A stretch of DNA of 64,000 nt from the NCBI GenBank assembly GCA_003254925.1, contig QANZ01032357.1, positions 125,031 to 189,030 on the forward strand. The letters run 5' to 3'. The translations under genes and the position numbers were made by a program. The stretch comes from Chamaecrista fasciculata. Taxonomy: Eukaryota > Streptophyta > Magnoliopsida > Fabales > Fabaceae. The notes under the pieces were generated by a model. It worked only from the letters and a program-made list of their open reading frames with translations. It did not search any database and was not told the DNA's origin. This document shows, in pieces, positions 45,604 through 59,668 of the stretch (positions are counted from its first letter, which is position 1; the number at the start of each line of letters is the position of its first letter).

Positions 45604-48600
45604 TCATCTTCTTTGGAAATTCAAAATCTTGACAGATACAGCAAAGACAGCAAAGAAGAGAAGAATAAAGCCCATGAGTACTAAGGCAGACACCAAAACT
45701 GCTGGAACTCCATTAATGTGAGACTCGTATCCAAGAGTTGTAGCTAAAAACTCTTTCACAGTGCCCTGGAATCCAGGTCCTACAACTATGGTTTCCACAT
45801 CTCCAAGCTGAGATGTGATTATACCACGAAGCGTCCATGAAACTGGGCAAATATAATAGAACCAAATCCACCACCCCGGAATTTTCTGTAACATTGCAAG
45901 TCATAGGCGTTACAAGCAAAAATAGGAAAACTGATATATAAGAGACTCCACTATAAAAAAAGTTGACCCTTGAGTCCTTAACAGCCTAAAAAAGTTGTGA
46001 TATATATTCAAGTATGGTAAATTTGTATTGTTCTGTTTTTTCAAACAAGGTCCAAGTTTCTTGTTATATTATTCTGTTTTTCCAATCTTCAATACTATTT
46101 ATTACTTTTAAGCCATAAAAAATTGAAAAATGGGGATGTGTTTGATTCTCATTTTGAAGAACAACTTTTTAAAATTATTTTCGAAATACAGAAAAATTGA
46201 GTAGTTTTTTTTTTAAGTTTTAAAATTAATATTTGATGTTCTGAATTTTAAAATAAAAAATAAAACAATGTCATCAAATGTATTTTTTAATTTTTATTTT
46301 TAAAAATAAAAATTTATTTTTAAAAAAGGGAATCAAACAAGCCCCAAGTTTCTTGTTATATTGTTCTGTTTTCTTAATCCGTCAATACTATTTATTAACT
46401 TTTTACTTTTTAATTATATTAAAATTTTTTAATATAATTCTTAAACTAGAATTAAGAAAATGTTCATCTAGAACCAAGAGGTATTGCAGTACTCACCGAT
46501 TTCGGAATAAGAAAACCAGAGAGGAGATTCCATAAAGAGTAAAATGCAGATGAAATAACGGCCGCCACATGTTGGGATGGTGTGAGACCAACAGCTACCA
46601 TACCGTAAAAGGTGAAGTACGTGAACGACAAGAACATAAAGAGAAGGTAGAGAAAGAATTTTCCTGCAATAACATATCGATTTCAATTAGAAAAAAAAAA
46701 TTAAAAAGAAGATAGACATAAACTTCCCTTTCTTTTTTCGGCAAACATTAGTTAGGATTACATATTTCAATAGACATGTAAGCATCAAGTGTATTATCAA
46801 AAAACAAAAATGTAAGCATCAAGTGATCACAGTGCACTGGGAAAATATTTTCTGGAAGGTATTTGAAACGACTCCATTGTTTCTTTTTTTTTTTGGTTAC
46901 ATAAAGTTGGATAAATATAAACTGTTTTACCATGTACCAACTTTGGAAGTATTATTTAATTTGATTTGTCATTTTCTCCAACTGGATTGAAAAAAAACCC
47001 ATCAAGCGTAACATGCAGTGCCAATATCATCACATTTAAACTTGAAACAAAAGAGAAAAAACGACACCAACAATGCACTTCCAGGCCCAAGTTTAAGTTC
47101 GATTTGACTTTGTTTACCGATGAGACACCAACTGAGTAAAGAAAGAACTCGTTAAGAATTACTAATAACTCTAATTTTATCATGTTTAGACTTGAAATCA
47201 GATGGAATAGACTACATTCAGTAGTTAAGGACCGAAACTGAATTGTTGGAAAATATTAAGGACTAAAATAGAACAAAAAATATTTGGGACCAATATGAAA
47301 TTTAAAATAAATATCAAGACTAAAATGAGGTTTTGACCTTTATAATATATATATATAGGAAGCTGAAATCTTACCAACTTCTCTGTCAAAATTGACCATG
47401 AAATATGTGATCACGCCAAATAAAATTGTCTGAGTAAATATGTATGGGATCTCCACAAGCCCCTGTTGACCAAATTAAGAAAGCATGTAAGTTGCCTTGC
47501 AAATTATTTTGAAATTATCTAAGACGTTTAAGAAAAAGTGTATCATAATTCATAATTGATGGAACACTGTCTTAAAAGTACATGTCTCTCCAAATAAAAA
47601 GAAATGAAATGATTTTTCTCTATTCCAGTACTGTGACACCAACCTGAGCTACCGCATATGCAATTGGAGAATACATTCCAGCTGCTTTCTCTCTATAAAA
47701 GACCGTCCTTTCTATTGAAACGATTGGTTGCACGGAAGAAGCATTATTGACCCCAAGAAACAAGTTCGCGGAGTAAAGAGCTCCCATAACAACCATCAAC
47801 TCTTGAGCTGTTGACCTACAAAATATAAATAACAAAGAATTCCACAATTATACTTTTTAATTAGTGAAAATAATTGACAGTTTTTTTCTTCTAAAAAAAA
47901 CAAAATTCTACTTTTCATAGTGGAGTTTCAACCTGCCCTTATATAATCAGAAGCTTCCTTCTGGTCAACACTCTCTGATTTAGGGTGCATTCACAGACCC
48001 TCAAATAATAATATACTACAGTGAGATAGTAAAGGATGTTCACCTTTTTGAACCAATGTCCCAAAATACGGAGCCAAATATCAAAGCACTGATTGTGGTG
48101 AAGAATAGCCTCATGGCATTATACTGTGGACTTCTCCAGTACACAAGATTTTGCTTCCACAAGCACAGCAGAAATTGAGACATGAGGTTTTGTGAATATA
48201 GGGTGTCAAACTTCAGTGGTTCTGTTCCAGGAGGAGGATGTTCGAATTGCTTAATACAACGTTCCACTTCCCTGTTGAGGCAGACATGAGTATGAAAACA
48301 TTTTTAGTCATTCTTCTAACAAGAAAACAATCTTACACGGGCATAAAATTGGGACAAGTTCTTTTTTCTTTTTTAGAAAAAAGGAGGAGCTTTGTTCAAT
48401 CATCTTTCCCCAAATTTCCCTAAAAGATAGGAACAAAAATAAAGAATTGACTAATGGAACCTAAGGTATAATAATGAAAGTCACCTGTACTGTTCGGAAT
48501 TCCTATAGGCAACTGCAAAATCTACACCAAGTCTCTCCTCAGCCGCAGGTGTAGTAACCTCAAGTACCCAAGTAGCTGGATTGTAACCATTTGGAATAGG

Positions 48601-51600
48601 AGGGACCCCACTGATACTCTGCATTGAAAAGGAAATAGGAAAATCATCACACATCCTAAACTAAACCACACTGATATTTCGTTTTGCAAAACCACAAAAA
48701 CCAAAGGACACAACAGCAAAAACAAATTGTGCCTAATTATTTCATGCTCATAGTCATGCACGGTCAGGTGATAAGTCAAATAAAGGTAGAATTCTCTATT
48801 ATTAGAATGTCTCAAGATTTATATTTGTAATTTAAAATGGCTGAAAACTAATTTTTTTTAATGATTTTATGCAGACCTCAAGGATTGAGAGTTAAAGCTA
48901 GCTCTTTATAACATTTTTCATTGGATAATAAGAGGTGCTGAAAACTAACCTGGATAGGACATCCAGATTAAAAAATAAGGTGCGTTTGGTTTCATAATTG
49001 AATACAAGAAAACATCACACATGAAAAAGAGTCAACCTAAAAACCAATAAAGGGAAAATAGGACCTAAACTCTGAAGAGATACATCTTTGGTCTACTCCT
49101 CCGTTCATATAGTTCCTCTTTTAGAAGAAGGGGTGAAAAAGGAAATCTTATAAATGATAATAACTGATTCAACAATGTGCATGTATTGAAAAAAAAAAAA
49201 GGTTTAACAATGTGCAAGTTTCTAACATGCAGCTAGACATATATTTACATGTGAGAAAAACCTCACAATTTGAAGGCAGAGTGCCTACACAGCTGCCAAA
49301 GATAAATAAATTAATCAAATAATATAACATTCTTGTTGTTGTAGATTTCATAATATATAACTTTATTTTGCATAATAAATAAATTGTAATGTTACCTGAA
49401 AATAGTCTATCATTATCTGTGACTGCGCACCAAGCTTTCCCCCGTAAATCACTCGTCCCCCGCGTTTCATTAAAAGCAACTGAGAATATTTAAAATTAAA
49501 AAAAAAGTAAGCCAAGCTCATCACTTAAGTCAACTGACTAGAATATAGTAATTGAACTCACTTCATCAAACGCTTCAAATATATCAATACTTGGTTGATG
49601 AATTGTGCAAACCACCGTTCTTCCTGTATCAACAGTATTTCGAACAGTTCGCATTACAATGGCAGCTGCACGGGCATCAAGACCAGATGTAGGTTCATCC
49701 ATAAAAATAATGGACGGATTCGCGACAAGCTCTACTGCAATTGTTAATCGCTTCCTCTGTTCTGTTGATAAGCCAGAACTACCTGGCAAGCCAACCAAAG
49801 CATGTCTCAGAGTATCTAGCTCAACTAGTCTCATCACTTCTTCAACAAATTCCTACAGATCATTCCAGTGAAATAGTGAGGATTGAGGAAAAAAATTCAC
49901 CTTAATCAGACGAAAATTGTCTCATAAAATAGCTTAATTACACGTCTTTTCTCTTTGCTGACATCCTTTGAGAGGCGAAGAGATGAAGAAAACCATAGGG
50001 ACTCTTCAACTGTCACTTGAGGAGAGTGTATATCATTTTGTTCTACATATCCTGATATTCTGGCGAATGTCTGTTGCACTTTTGGGTAACCAGAGATTTT
50101 AATCTCCCCCTCTATGTATCCTCCAGTTTTCCTGCCAGCTAGCACATCCATTAAAGTGGTCTTTCCTGCTCCACTAGACCCCACTAAAGCTGTAAGGACG
50201 CCCGGCGAGAAAACTCCACTCACATTTGACAAAAGCTGCAATCTGGTTTCTGGTATACCTTGCCTACTTAACTCCTGTTCATAAAACAAGTAGTTATGGT
50301 AAAGACTAAAGACTAAAGAGATATTATATGGTGCCCTTTGGATATATTTTAAGGTTTTTTCTGATCGGTTAGTAGAGCATCTCATATCTTAAAATCTACG
50401 AAAATTCATTTAAAAGATGGACTTATCTAACATGTGCCCTTAAGGTACATTTTAATGTTTCTTCTGATTGGTTAATAGAGCATCTCATATCTTGAAATCT
50501 ACAAAAATTCATTTAAAAATAATTTTTAATGTTTGAAAACTGACTTGACCAAGAGCATGTTACAAGGAAAATAAAGTGTTTGTGCTTCCTACATTTTATA
50601 TTGTTTGTCTTGTTGCATGCATAACTCATAACACTCTAATAAATCAATAGAAGCTAAAACCCACCTTTGGCATATCAACGAAATAATTGACATTATGAAA
50701 TGTCATTGTCAATTGCTGAAACGGAAGAATCATTCCAGTTCTACCACTCTGTCCAGCAGGCCCGCCCAATCCGTCTGACTTCACCGTGATGCTGACTGCA
50801 TCACCAAGTAATGAATTGTGAAACGCTTTGTCAAAATATATTTTAAACTATATAATGTCTCACAAACACACAATGCATATTTTGGTCAATTACCATCTCC
50901 AGAAGAATCCTTTTCTACGTCACCATGAAGAAGAATTGTCTGTGCTTTTCGAAGTGCTGTGGTAGGAAAGCACAAAAATTCAAACGAGACAGGAGAAAAA
51001 TGTGGAATGGGAAAAGAAAATAAAACAAATTTTTAAAAATAGAGGGAAATTCGTTGTCCTGTAGAATAAATTGTAATTAAATAAAATGCAGGTAATAAAT
51101 TAGTGTTTTTTGAAAATAAGGAAATTAACTCGCTTACGATTCAAATAGGCCAAGGCCAAAGTGACCATGTTGTTGAAGAAAATCGCATAGAGGATTAAAA
51201 CTCCAACACCAGCCCAATACCAGTAATCCTCAGTCGGTAAACTATTCAACTTGAGGACATTGTAACCAATTGTGTTGATCCCAGTTGGTGATTTCTACAA
51301 ACACACCAGACCGTTTATGTAAATTCATTTATAGTCCACACTCCACAGAAATCCCTTACAACGACCATTTGATGTTGTAACGATATATGTTAGAAAACAT
51401 GAATTAGTATCACTATCAATTAACAGAAAACGGGACAAAAGTTAAATTATATTAGACTCAACAAAATACCTGCATCCACCTTGAAGCAGTAAATTCATTG
51501 ACCGAAATTGCGCGTTGTCCATAGGTAAGTGGTGACAACCAGTAACCCCATATCCACCATGGCTTAATCATTCCTAAAAAGATAACAGTCAAATTAAATA

Positions 51601-54600
51601 ACTTTTGTCTAATTAATAGTTAGATTGCGGCTTGGCGTGGCGTACCTTGGGGGACAATGAATCCTCCCAGCAAGAATATAATTAGGAGTGCAGCTGATCC
51701 AAATGTATTGGCAAGAACCATATCCCGAGCAATCGAAGCCATCATCCGAAAGAGACCTAACGCCATTTGGTGCATTGTAAAAAGTAAAAACATGTAGCGA
51801 AAGAACCTGTGATATTTAACAGAGTGAGTATGTGTATATATATATATATCACAACATAAGTTAGGAAGAAAAAAAATGTATTCAAATAGACACCTTCCGG
51901 CAGAAGGGGCAAATCCAACGCTATAGTACACAACCACAGTCCATACCACAGATTCAATAACAGAATAAGGCACGCGAAGAACCCAGCTAGAAAAAGACCA
52001 AGCCCATGCAGTATAAAAATAATTATCTCTTTGCTTATAAAAGACTGGAAGCCGAGATATCATGAGAGGTAGCTCGGAAAACCCATTAAACATCATGTGA
52101 ACCAGTCCAAAAAATAGAGCCGACAGATAAAGAATTCCATTACTCTCATCCGTAGGATGTAATCTTGATCGAATGAATATAGTGCATGTCACAAATCCGA
52201 CAAATACAACCTGACAACATGACATCATGAAGATACCTAAGATTATTGAGAAATGAGTCAAATGAAAATACAATAATTAAAAGGATTGTGCCATAGAAAG
52301 AGAGATACTTCTAACTAGGCAAAACACCCTTTGGTACCCCTGATGTTTGTGGTGATTTTTAATTATGTCCCTAACATTTCATTTGTGTCAGTTGTGCCCC
52401 CAATGTGAAACGTTAGTTTCAATCATGCCCCCACTTTCAATCATCCACAAAAAAAAAATACTATTTTCTCACGATTTGAGCTCGGTTTTGATCAGATTTC
52501 ATTTGAGTTTTAATTTTCGGAAATCACAAACTTGATTCCTTGGATTAATTTCAAAGATTAAGCTCAAAATAGCCCCAAATCCGAAGAAAATCGGACCCGA
52601 TGAACCCCAAAAAGGACCAAAACGAAATGCAGCAAAACGAAGCATTTTTCTCAAAATTTCCATGTGTAAAATGATCCTTAAGAGCCGAAAATGAGAACCC
52701 ATAAACTCATTTATCAAAACAAATTGAAATGAACACGGATCGAAGCTCAAAAATTCTAAAAAAACGATACACTAACGAGGGTGGAGGCATAATTGAAACT
52801 AACGATTCACATTAAGGGCACAACTGACACAAATGAAACGTTAGGGGCATAACTGAAAATCACCGCAAACGTTAAGGACACGAAAGAATGTTTTGCCCTT
52901 TTAACTATTTTAGATCTATTTTTTTTTTGTTGAGATTTTTACAATAAATTTTATTATAAATCTCAACATAAAATAAAATAGATCAAACATCACAAATTGA
53001 GTAACTAAAGTTATCCACTTTCCATAAATTTTTCTTAATTAATTTATTCTGGAAGTACTCCTAAATCCAACGAAACTTTGGGTTGGATATTTAAGTTACA
53101 CATTCGTTATAACATATTTATATCATCCAAATGATGTAAATAATTAAAAAAAAAGTTGACTTATTGTCACGCATCGTAACAGTTTCCATCTCGCTGTAGC
53201 CTAGGACTTCTCAATAATATTTCTCCCACTTTACATCCTTTTTTTTTTTTTTTTCNTTTTTTGCCAGATCCCACTTTACATCCTTAATACAAGTTTATTC
53301 CACCCTTAAAATTTAAATCACCATCAATATTAATGAGCGAGATATCAAAAAGAAAGAATTTGATTAAGTCAGCTAATGAATTATCTAAATTAAAGTTGGA
53401 TGCCATTACGTTGGTGTCTATGAGCTTGTCAATATATACATGAACTATTAATAAATCTCGCTCTCAAACAGATAGTTCTAGCTAGGCTTTTCCCTACATT
53501 CCAAAATCATTTTAATTTTTAAATAACGTACGTTTTATATATTATAATATTGATAAAATATATAATATAAACAAACTATAAGAAGAAAAATTATTTTCAT
53601 TATTTTTTCATTATATTAAAGAAAAGCAAAGTAACTATTTACATTTTTAAGTATTTTTTAAATTTATAAATATATTGACATGAATCGTATTAGCAATTTT
53701 TTATTTTTTTGGTAGTATCGTATTAGCAATTTTATTTTAGAGAATAAGAGCATAATTTAAAAACAAAATTACAGCAACCATACCTGGCAGGTTCTAAATA
53801 TATAAAGAAACCTGTGCCTGCGGATCAAGAGCACTTCTCGTGCAAAGCAAGCTTTACAGAGTTCCCACTTTGATATAGCAAATTGAGTTCTGGCCAAAGC
53901 AGCAGGATGGCACTTCGATTTATCATATGGAATAGTTACCATGGATTCCATATTTCTTCCAAATTTCGAATTTCTAAAGGCTTCTGCAAACTCACCAACT
54001 GAGAGAAACTTATATGGCTTTGAAGGATCAGACCAGTATTGAGCTTGATCCTTCTTGGAGGTTACCTGACCATAAGGAAAATAAAAAAAGTTAACCAAAA
54101 AATTTATGAAGAACTAGACCATAAAAGTTAGTTGGTCAAAGGGTCATTTTAGTCCTAAATGAATGTCCTAACGTTCATTTTGGTCCATTATGTTTCAAAA
54201 TATTCAAATTAGTCCTAAATGTTAGCAAAATTATTCATTTTGGTCCCAAACAATTGAATTTTTTTATATTTCTCTCGTTTCTCATTTCAAGTTCAAAGGT
54301 CTTATTAAGAGGAACTCATAGCTCTGAATTCATCGCATTCAAATTTGAAATGAGAAAAATAAGATCAACTTTGCTTGTTTGACCATGAAACGAGTGTTTA
54401 CTTTTAGGACCGATTTGACCTCGTTTGCTGACGGCTCCAATGAATAGAGAAAGTACTCTTCAAGAATAATACGTAGCTCTAAACTCGTCAGTTTTGAACT
54501 TGAAACAAGCCATATTCAATAGTTTGGGACCAAAATGAAACATTTTGCAAACATTTAGGACCAATTTGAATATTTTGAAATATAATGGACCAAAATGAAC

Positions 54601-57600
54601 ATTAGGGCATACATTTAGGACTAAAATGACTCTTTAACCAAGTTAGTTTTAAAGGATATAAACCTCCTGAAGAAAGTCTGCAATTCCCTTTCGAGGTGGA
54701 AGTCGGAAACCCACTGACTCAAAGAACTCAAGCACATTCTCCCGAGGGCCATGATATACCACATGCCCTTCTGAAAGTAGCACCAGATCATCAAACAGCT
54801 CAAATGTCTCGGGCGCAGGCTGAAGGAGAGCCATGAGTACTGTAGCTTCCATCTGATGAACGAAATTCTTTATGCATTTTACTATCTGGAACGTAGTAGA
54901 GCTATCAAGTCCGGTTGATATTTCATCCATAAATAGTGTTTTTCTTGGTCCAACAATCATTTCTCCTAAAAAAAATGTGATGAATAATATGTCATTGACT
55001 GCCATAACTGCGCGACTCAAATCAGTGCGTGGCATCTTTTAGTATTCTAATTCATGAAATTCTTAACTTTTGGGTTTCAAAAATGATATAAGTATATAAC
55101 AAAGTTCTGTGAGGCTATTCTAACAAAAACTCACGTCAATACCAACTAATGATAGTTTGCGGTTCCACATCAATTTTAACCCTCATTCATTAGTCTAAGA
55201 CATCTATTGCAATTTGCAATCCTTCTTCCTGGAAAAAGTACTCACTATAACTTCTAACAGTTAACTTGACCTAAAGGGCAAAAATAAAATTAAGGGAAAT
55301 GAACTAAAACAGAACCACTCTGTCTGCAACAGAAAAAAAATAATTCAGTAAAATCAAATTATCAATAACTTCCAAAATTGCAACGACAAGTTCCAAATAT
55401 TCAGCCCAAAACAGATGCTGTTAGTTCCTGGAAAAGGGGGGAGAGAGAAACCTGTTGTTACTCTTTTTCTTTGGCCTCCTGACACGCCCCTAAGCATATC
55501 GTTGCCAACTATCGTCTCTGAACATATATCGAGGCCAAGCAATCTTAAAATATAATCTGTCATCACACTGTGTTGTTTCCCTCCAACAGATGATGCCTGT
55601 GTAATGTGGATTTAATTCAACTTCAAAGATTAGAAATTGCGACAACCGCTGGATAGACAAGTGTAAGCGTGCAGTATTTTTCATGCAATAGTACACATTT
55701 CATGTAAAAACCTTCATGAAGGCGTCAATTTCTGGAATTGGTCGTATGTTCCTTTCCTTCTCTAAGCGGCTCAGATCTTTGCTGTAATCTGAAAGGAATA
55801 AATGAAAGGGAAGGCGAAAGAGGGGCATTCATGAAGTTGTTACAAATTTGGTAGAAAGAAAATTGAAGAGATTCTAAGATACATCTTGGATGCAAAACGT
55901 GTAGAAAAAATTAAACTATCAAATATAAAACCCTTAGCATATTACTGTAGACATAATATACCTGCAAAAGCGTCGCTTGCACCTTGACATCTAGCAGCAA
56001 AATCAAGAGTTTCTCGTACTGTCAACTCTGCTATGTGATTATCCGTTTGGCTAATGTAAGCAGATGTTCTTTGAACAAAAAACTCATCTAGTTCGTGTCC
56101 ATTGTATGTTATACTACCACTTTTCTGCAGAGTAAAATAGCAAAAATAATTTAATAAAAAATAAAACAGAACAGGTTTTCTAAGAATTTAAGCGTATCTA
56201 CTATCTAGTGTTACAGCTGAAACCCGATTCACTAATCCACCTAGGCAACAGGCTAGCAAACAATTCCAGAAGTCCTTATCTACTTAATCCGAGAATCACC
56301 CCGTCCACATCTCTTCTTGACTCTCGTCATTGATAATAATTTCAATAGAACTTTTAAGTTAATCATTTCTAGATTCTTCAAAATGTATTTTTATCAAGTA
56401 GTAAGCAAAATTCGGATCCTCTAAAATATGAATTCTGGGTACATTTTGTGTAGTTTAAAGATTAATAAGAGGTAGAGAGACAAAATAAGAGGTCTATACA
56501 CTATATATATTGTTTTAGAGTCCATACATTTTCACTATATCTCTTCTCATTGTTAATAATTTTAACAAAACTTTTAAGCTAATTACTTATAAATTCTTCA
56601 AAATGTATTCTTATCAAATGGTAAGCAATATTTGATCCTCTAAAATAAGAGTTGTTGGTACATTTTGTGCAATTTAAACTCATTGGAAGAAGCTATGAAG
56701 TATGAACACTTCATTTTAATAGCGTGTCGTGTGTCAGATACGTGTATGTGTCCGACACCCGTATGACACTCACACGACACATATTTATAAGTTTTAAAAT
56801 ATAAAATTAAATTTTTGTAACTTTAACATGAGAAACAATATAAAATAATATCACATATGTCGTATATTACGGATAAATATTGTAGTTTTTAAAATTTTCA
56901 TCAAAATTTATAGATTTTTAATTATTTATATATATAAATATATGTCGTGTCGTATAATTTTAAAAATCTGACGTGTGTCTGTATTCGTATCAGTGTCCAT
57001 GCTTCATAGGAAAGAAGTGAAGAGATAAAATGTAAAGCTTAATACACTTTATTATTTTATGGGACTTCTATTTTTTTTTTTACTCTCTCTCCTTATTTCT
57101 AAACTGTACGAAATGTATTAATAACTTCACTTTAAAATATCCAAATTTATGGTAACTCGTAAGAATGGACCTTCCATCTATACCTTTTTGTTTTGGACCC
57201 AAGAAAAAACAACTTTTTCACTAAAAATAAAAAATTTGAGTGCGCAGGCGTTTTAAGTTTTTTGTATATATAAAAGAAATGAATTAATTAAATGCTTTTA
57301 CATTTTCTACAAAAAGAAAATTACTTAAATCTTCCAATTATGTAGATTACTCTAATCAGAAGGTTAGAGTTCAATATGTATACAGTATATATATATATGT
57401 ATAAACACGCACACGTACTCATGAGTCATGACCAATTAGCTTACAACAATTTTATTTAAATTAGTTTCCTTCATATTATGTGTCTATATTCTTAAGCGAA
57501 GAAAAGTATGTGTGTTAATCAATCAATAAAATTACGTTCTACTTACCTTTAGATTGGCATCAAGCTTGCCTGCAAGAGCTGAAAGCAGTGTAGATTTGCC

Positions 57601-59668
57601 CGAACCAGGAGGTCCCAATAGCAAAGTCATCCTACACAACAAAAGTTGAATAACTAACACCACAAAGCATGTACACATGAATTTTACCACAAAAATAAAG
57701 TACACATGAAACTCCTGGACTTCTCTGGTAAAGAAACTTCGCTTGTGACGCCTCGCTGCTTTAATACATCCTAATCACGTTCGAACTTCGAACGTCATAA
57801 ATACCAAACCCCAACTACTATTACTTGATCCGGCTGGAATCGCCCAAATCAGTTATGTGGGGTCTTAACATTCATATTAAGACATGGGCTTAGGGGTGTT
57901 CATTGGGTTGGGCTAACCCGTCAACCCGCTAAAACCAACCCAACCTATTAGTTTGGGTTGGTTTGGGTTGGGCTGGCGGGTTGGTTTGGGTTCAAAAAGT
58001 TGAGCCCGCTGTGGTTTGGGTTGGACTACGGGTTTCAAGATTTTGAGCCCGCTCAACCCAAACCAACCCGCCGGCCCGCAAAAATATAAAATAAAAAATA
58101 AAATTAATTTTTATTTAGTTAAAATTCTATTTTAATATCACAAATAATATTATTTTTACAATTTGGTCAATTAATAAATTTTTATTCTCAATTTAGTCCA
58201 TAAAAAACAAATTGTGAAGGACCAAATTAAAGAAAAAAATTTAAGAGAGACCAATTTTTTTATAAAATAAATATATAAAAAATAAAAAAAAACTAGTATG
58301 GGCCAACCCGCCAACCCAACCCAAACCAACCCGCCACTGTTTGGTTTGGGTTGACTCAATTATTTTCTTTAGCCCAACCAAACCCGCCAAATAAATTAAT
58401 AAGCCCGAACCAACCCGCCATAAACCCAACCCAACGCAGCCCGTAAACACCCCTACATTTGCTTGTTTAATACAGTTGTAAAAGTAGGATTAGTGATGAA
58501 ACCATAAATTTTACTCGACGAAAGCTTTATTCATTAATTAATTATGAACGAGAAATTACTTCAACCCAGACAATCATACGCCAAAAAAGAGCAAAGGGAA
58601 ACCAATCAGAAAAGAAACATCACCTTCCAGGTTTGATGACGCCACTAATGTTATTCAAGATGGTTAGAGAATGCCTTTTAGGTCGAAATAACATCAATTT
58701 GGTTAGAAGACTCTGCGCGCAAACCCAAAGAATATGGAGAGGAGTAAACACAAAAGACACTAGAGTTACGTTATTGATCAGGATTCAGGAATTAAAATTA
58801 CACAGAAAGAAATCCAAAATAAACCTCTAAGGCGTCCCGTGTGTAATTTATTAGAGTTGGCAGAGCTCTTGAACCAATTTGAACATCAGCCCCAACATTC
58901 AAGTTCCTATACCTCACTTCTATCTTCGGCACCTCCAACTCAACTCTGTCACAAAAAAATAGCAAAACAAAACATATATATGACTGCAAAATGAATATAT
59001 AGCAGACGATCCATTTCTGTACACAAGCATATATATATTCACCAAAATCCAAAAGTACATTACATCTAATCAACAATTAATTAACCACTAGCTAGTGATC
59101 GATACAGATACGAACATACATAACAGAATACCAATTCGGCATACGACAAGATATACCAAGCTTAAACTTAAATTAAATCGAAATTTAACTTGTATCCGAT
59201 ATATATGAATCTTCATGAACAAACATTTTGAAATTAAACTAAATTTAAATAGAAATTTAACTTGAATCTGATATATATGAATCTTCATGAACAACATTTT
59301 GAAATTAAAAAGAAAAATCGACGACATATAAGATACCTGTCTAGTCTTTCTTTGATGGCGACAAGGAGCTTATAATTGTCTTGATCGTTGGTAGCTAATG
59401 CTTGCCTGACGACGAGTTCACGGTGAGCTCGACTCAGCTTCCTGACATCGATTAATGCTCCCGGCGATTCGCCTTCCTCCTCTGCCTCAGGCACCGATTC
59501 CTTAACAAGCGCGTAGTTCTTCCGCTTCTGCGACGGCAATCTCGCCAGCGCCGCCCACCGGAGCTCCTCCTCGTCCGCCTCCAACGTCTCCGCGTTCGAC
59601 GGCCGAGCGAAACTCTCGCTCCCTATCGATCCAACGTCGAAATACTCGCTGCCGTCCGCCGCCGCCAT
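45604..59668 (-). CDS. ABCG31: ABCG31-like full-size PDR ABC transporter
   Basis: I could place 24 exons, all in phase: 59668-59337, 58945-58825, 58712-58624, 57631-57547, 56124-55962, 55788-55712, 55596-55452, 54965-54664, 54065-53784, 52210-51894, 51806-51646, 51573-51470, 51294-51138, 50956-50894, 50795-50665, 50274-49942, 49852-49562, 49479-49396, 48618-48485, 48271-48044, 47815-47644, 47462-47375, 46663-46497 and 45885-45604. The product has 1435 residues, the usual PDR length, as two NBD-TMD halves. NBD1: Walker A GPPGSGKS at 187-194, signature VSGGQ at 327-331, Walker B LFMDE. NBD2: Walker A GSSGAGKT at 875-882, a signature-like LSTEQRKR, Walker [13 protein letters not shown]. The LSTEQ form in NBD2 is usual in plant PDRs. 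It ends KILNFQRR. Arabidopsis ABCG31 exports abscisic acid from endosperm and helps deposit pollen-coat sterol glycosides; substrate here is by family. A CT-rich leader (59690-59790) precedes the ATG. No lesion seen. Confidence 0.95.
46945..47338. repeat. Partial foldback element in an ABCG31-like intron
   Basis: The right portion matches the right half of 36164-36957 ('gaccaatatgaaatttaaa', 'aaaatgaggttttgacct'). The left arm is not recognisable. It lies in the intron between exons 22 and 23. Confidence 0.45.
52318..52898. mobile_element. Mutator-like foldback element, 581 bp
   Basis: Inverted ends GGCAAAACACCCTTTGG / AATGTTTTGCCC, with 9-bp flanks TTCTAACTA (52309-52317) and TTTTAACTA (52899-52907), 8 of 9 identical. 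The centre (about 52500-52760) is not mirrored and could be captured host DNA. It lies in the intron between exons 9 and 10 of the ABCG31-like gene. It resembles 12304-12655 in its arm wording. Confidence 0.7.
54134..54639. mobile_element. Mutator-like foldback element, 506 bp
   Basis: Ends GGTCAAAGGGTCATTTTAG / CTAAAATGACTCTTTAACC mirror each other over about 100 bp. The flanking duplication AAGTTAGTT (54125-54133, 54640-54648) is perfect and 9 bp long, the Mutator-type signature. It lies in the intron between exons 8 and 9; its right edge is only 25 bases from the exon 8 splice donor. Confidence 0.8.
56693..57009. mobile_element. MITE with CTATGAAG/CTTCATAG ends, 317 bp
   Basis: Ends CTATGAAGTATGAACAC and GTGTCCATGCTTCATAG are inverted repeats. 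The subterminal 'gtcgtgtgtcagatacgtgt' and its mirror give a strong foldback. A partial relative is at 9827. Target duplication is not clear. It lies in the intron between exons 4 and 5. Confidence 0.65.
57891..58455. mobile_element. hAT-type MITE, 565 bp
   Basis: Ends TAGGGGTGTTCA and GTAAACACCCCTA match hAT-type termini. The 8-bp flanks CATGGGCT (57883-57890) and CATTTGCT (58456-58463) agree at 6 of 8, as an aged hAT duplication. Subterminal regions carry many GGGTTGG/CCAACCC repeats in both orientations. No transposase. It lies in the intron between exons 3 and 4. Confidence 0.75.

Noticed and set aside
52499-52750. 83-codon minus-strand frame inside an ABCG31-like intron
   Set aside because: It lies in the centre of the foldback element at 52318-52898 and resembles no protein I know.
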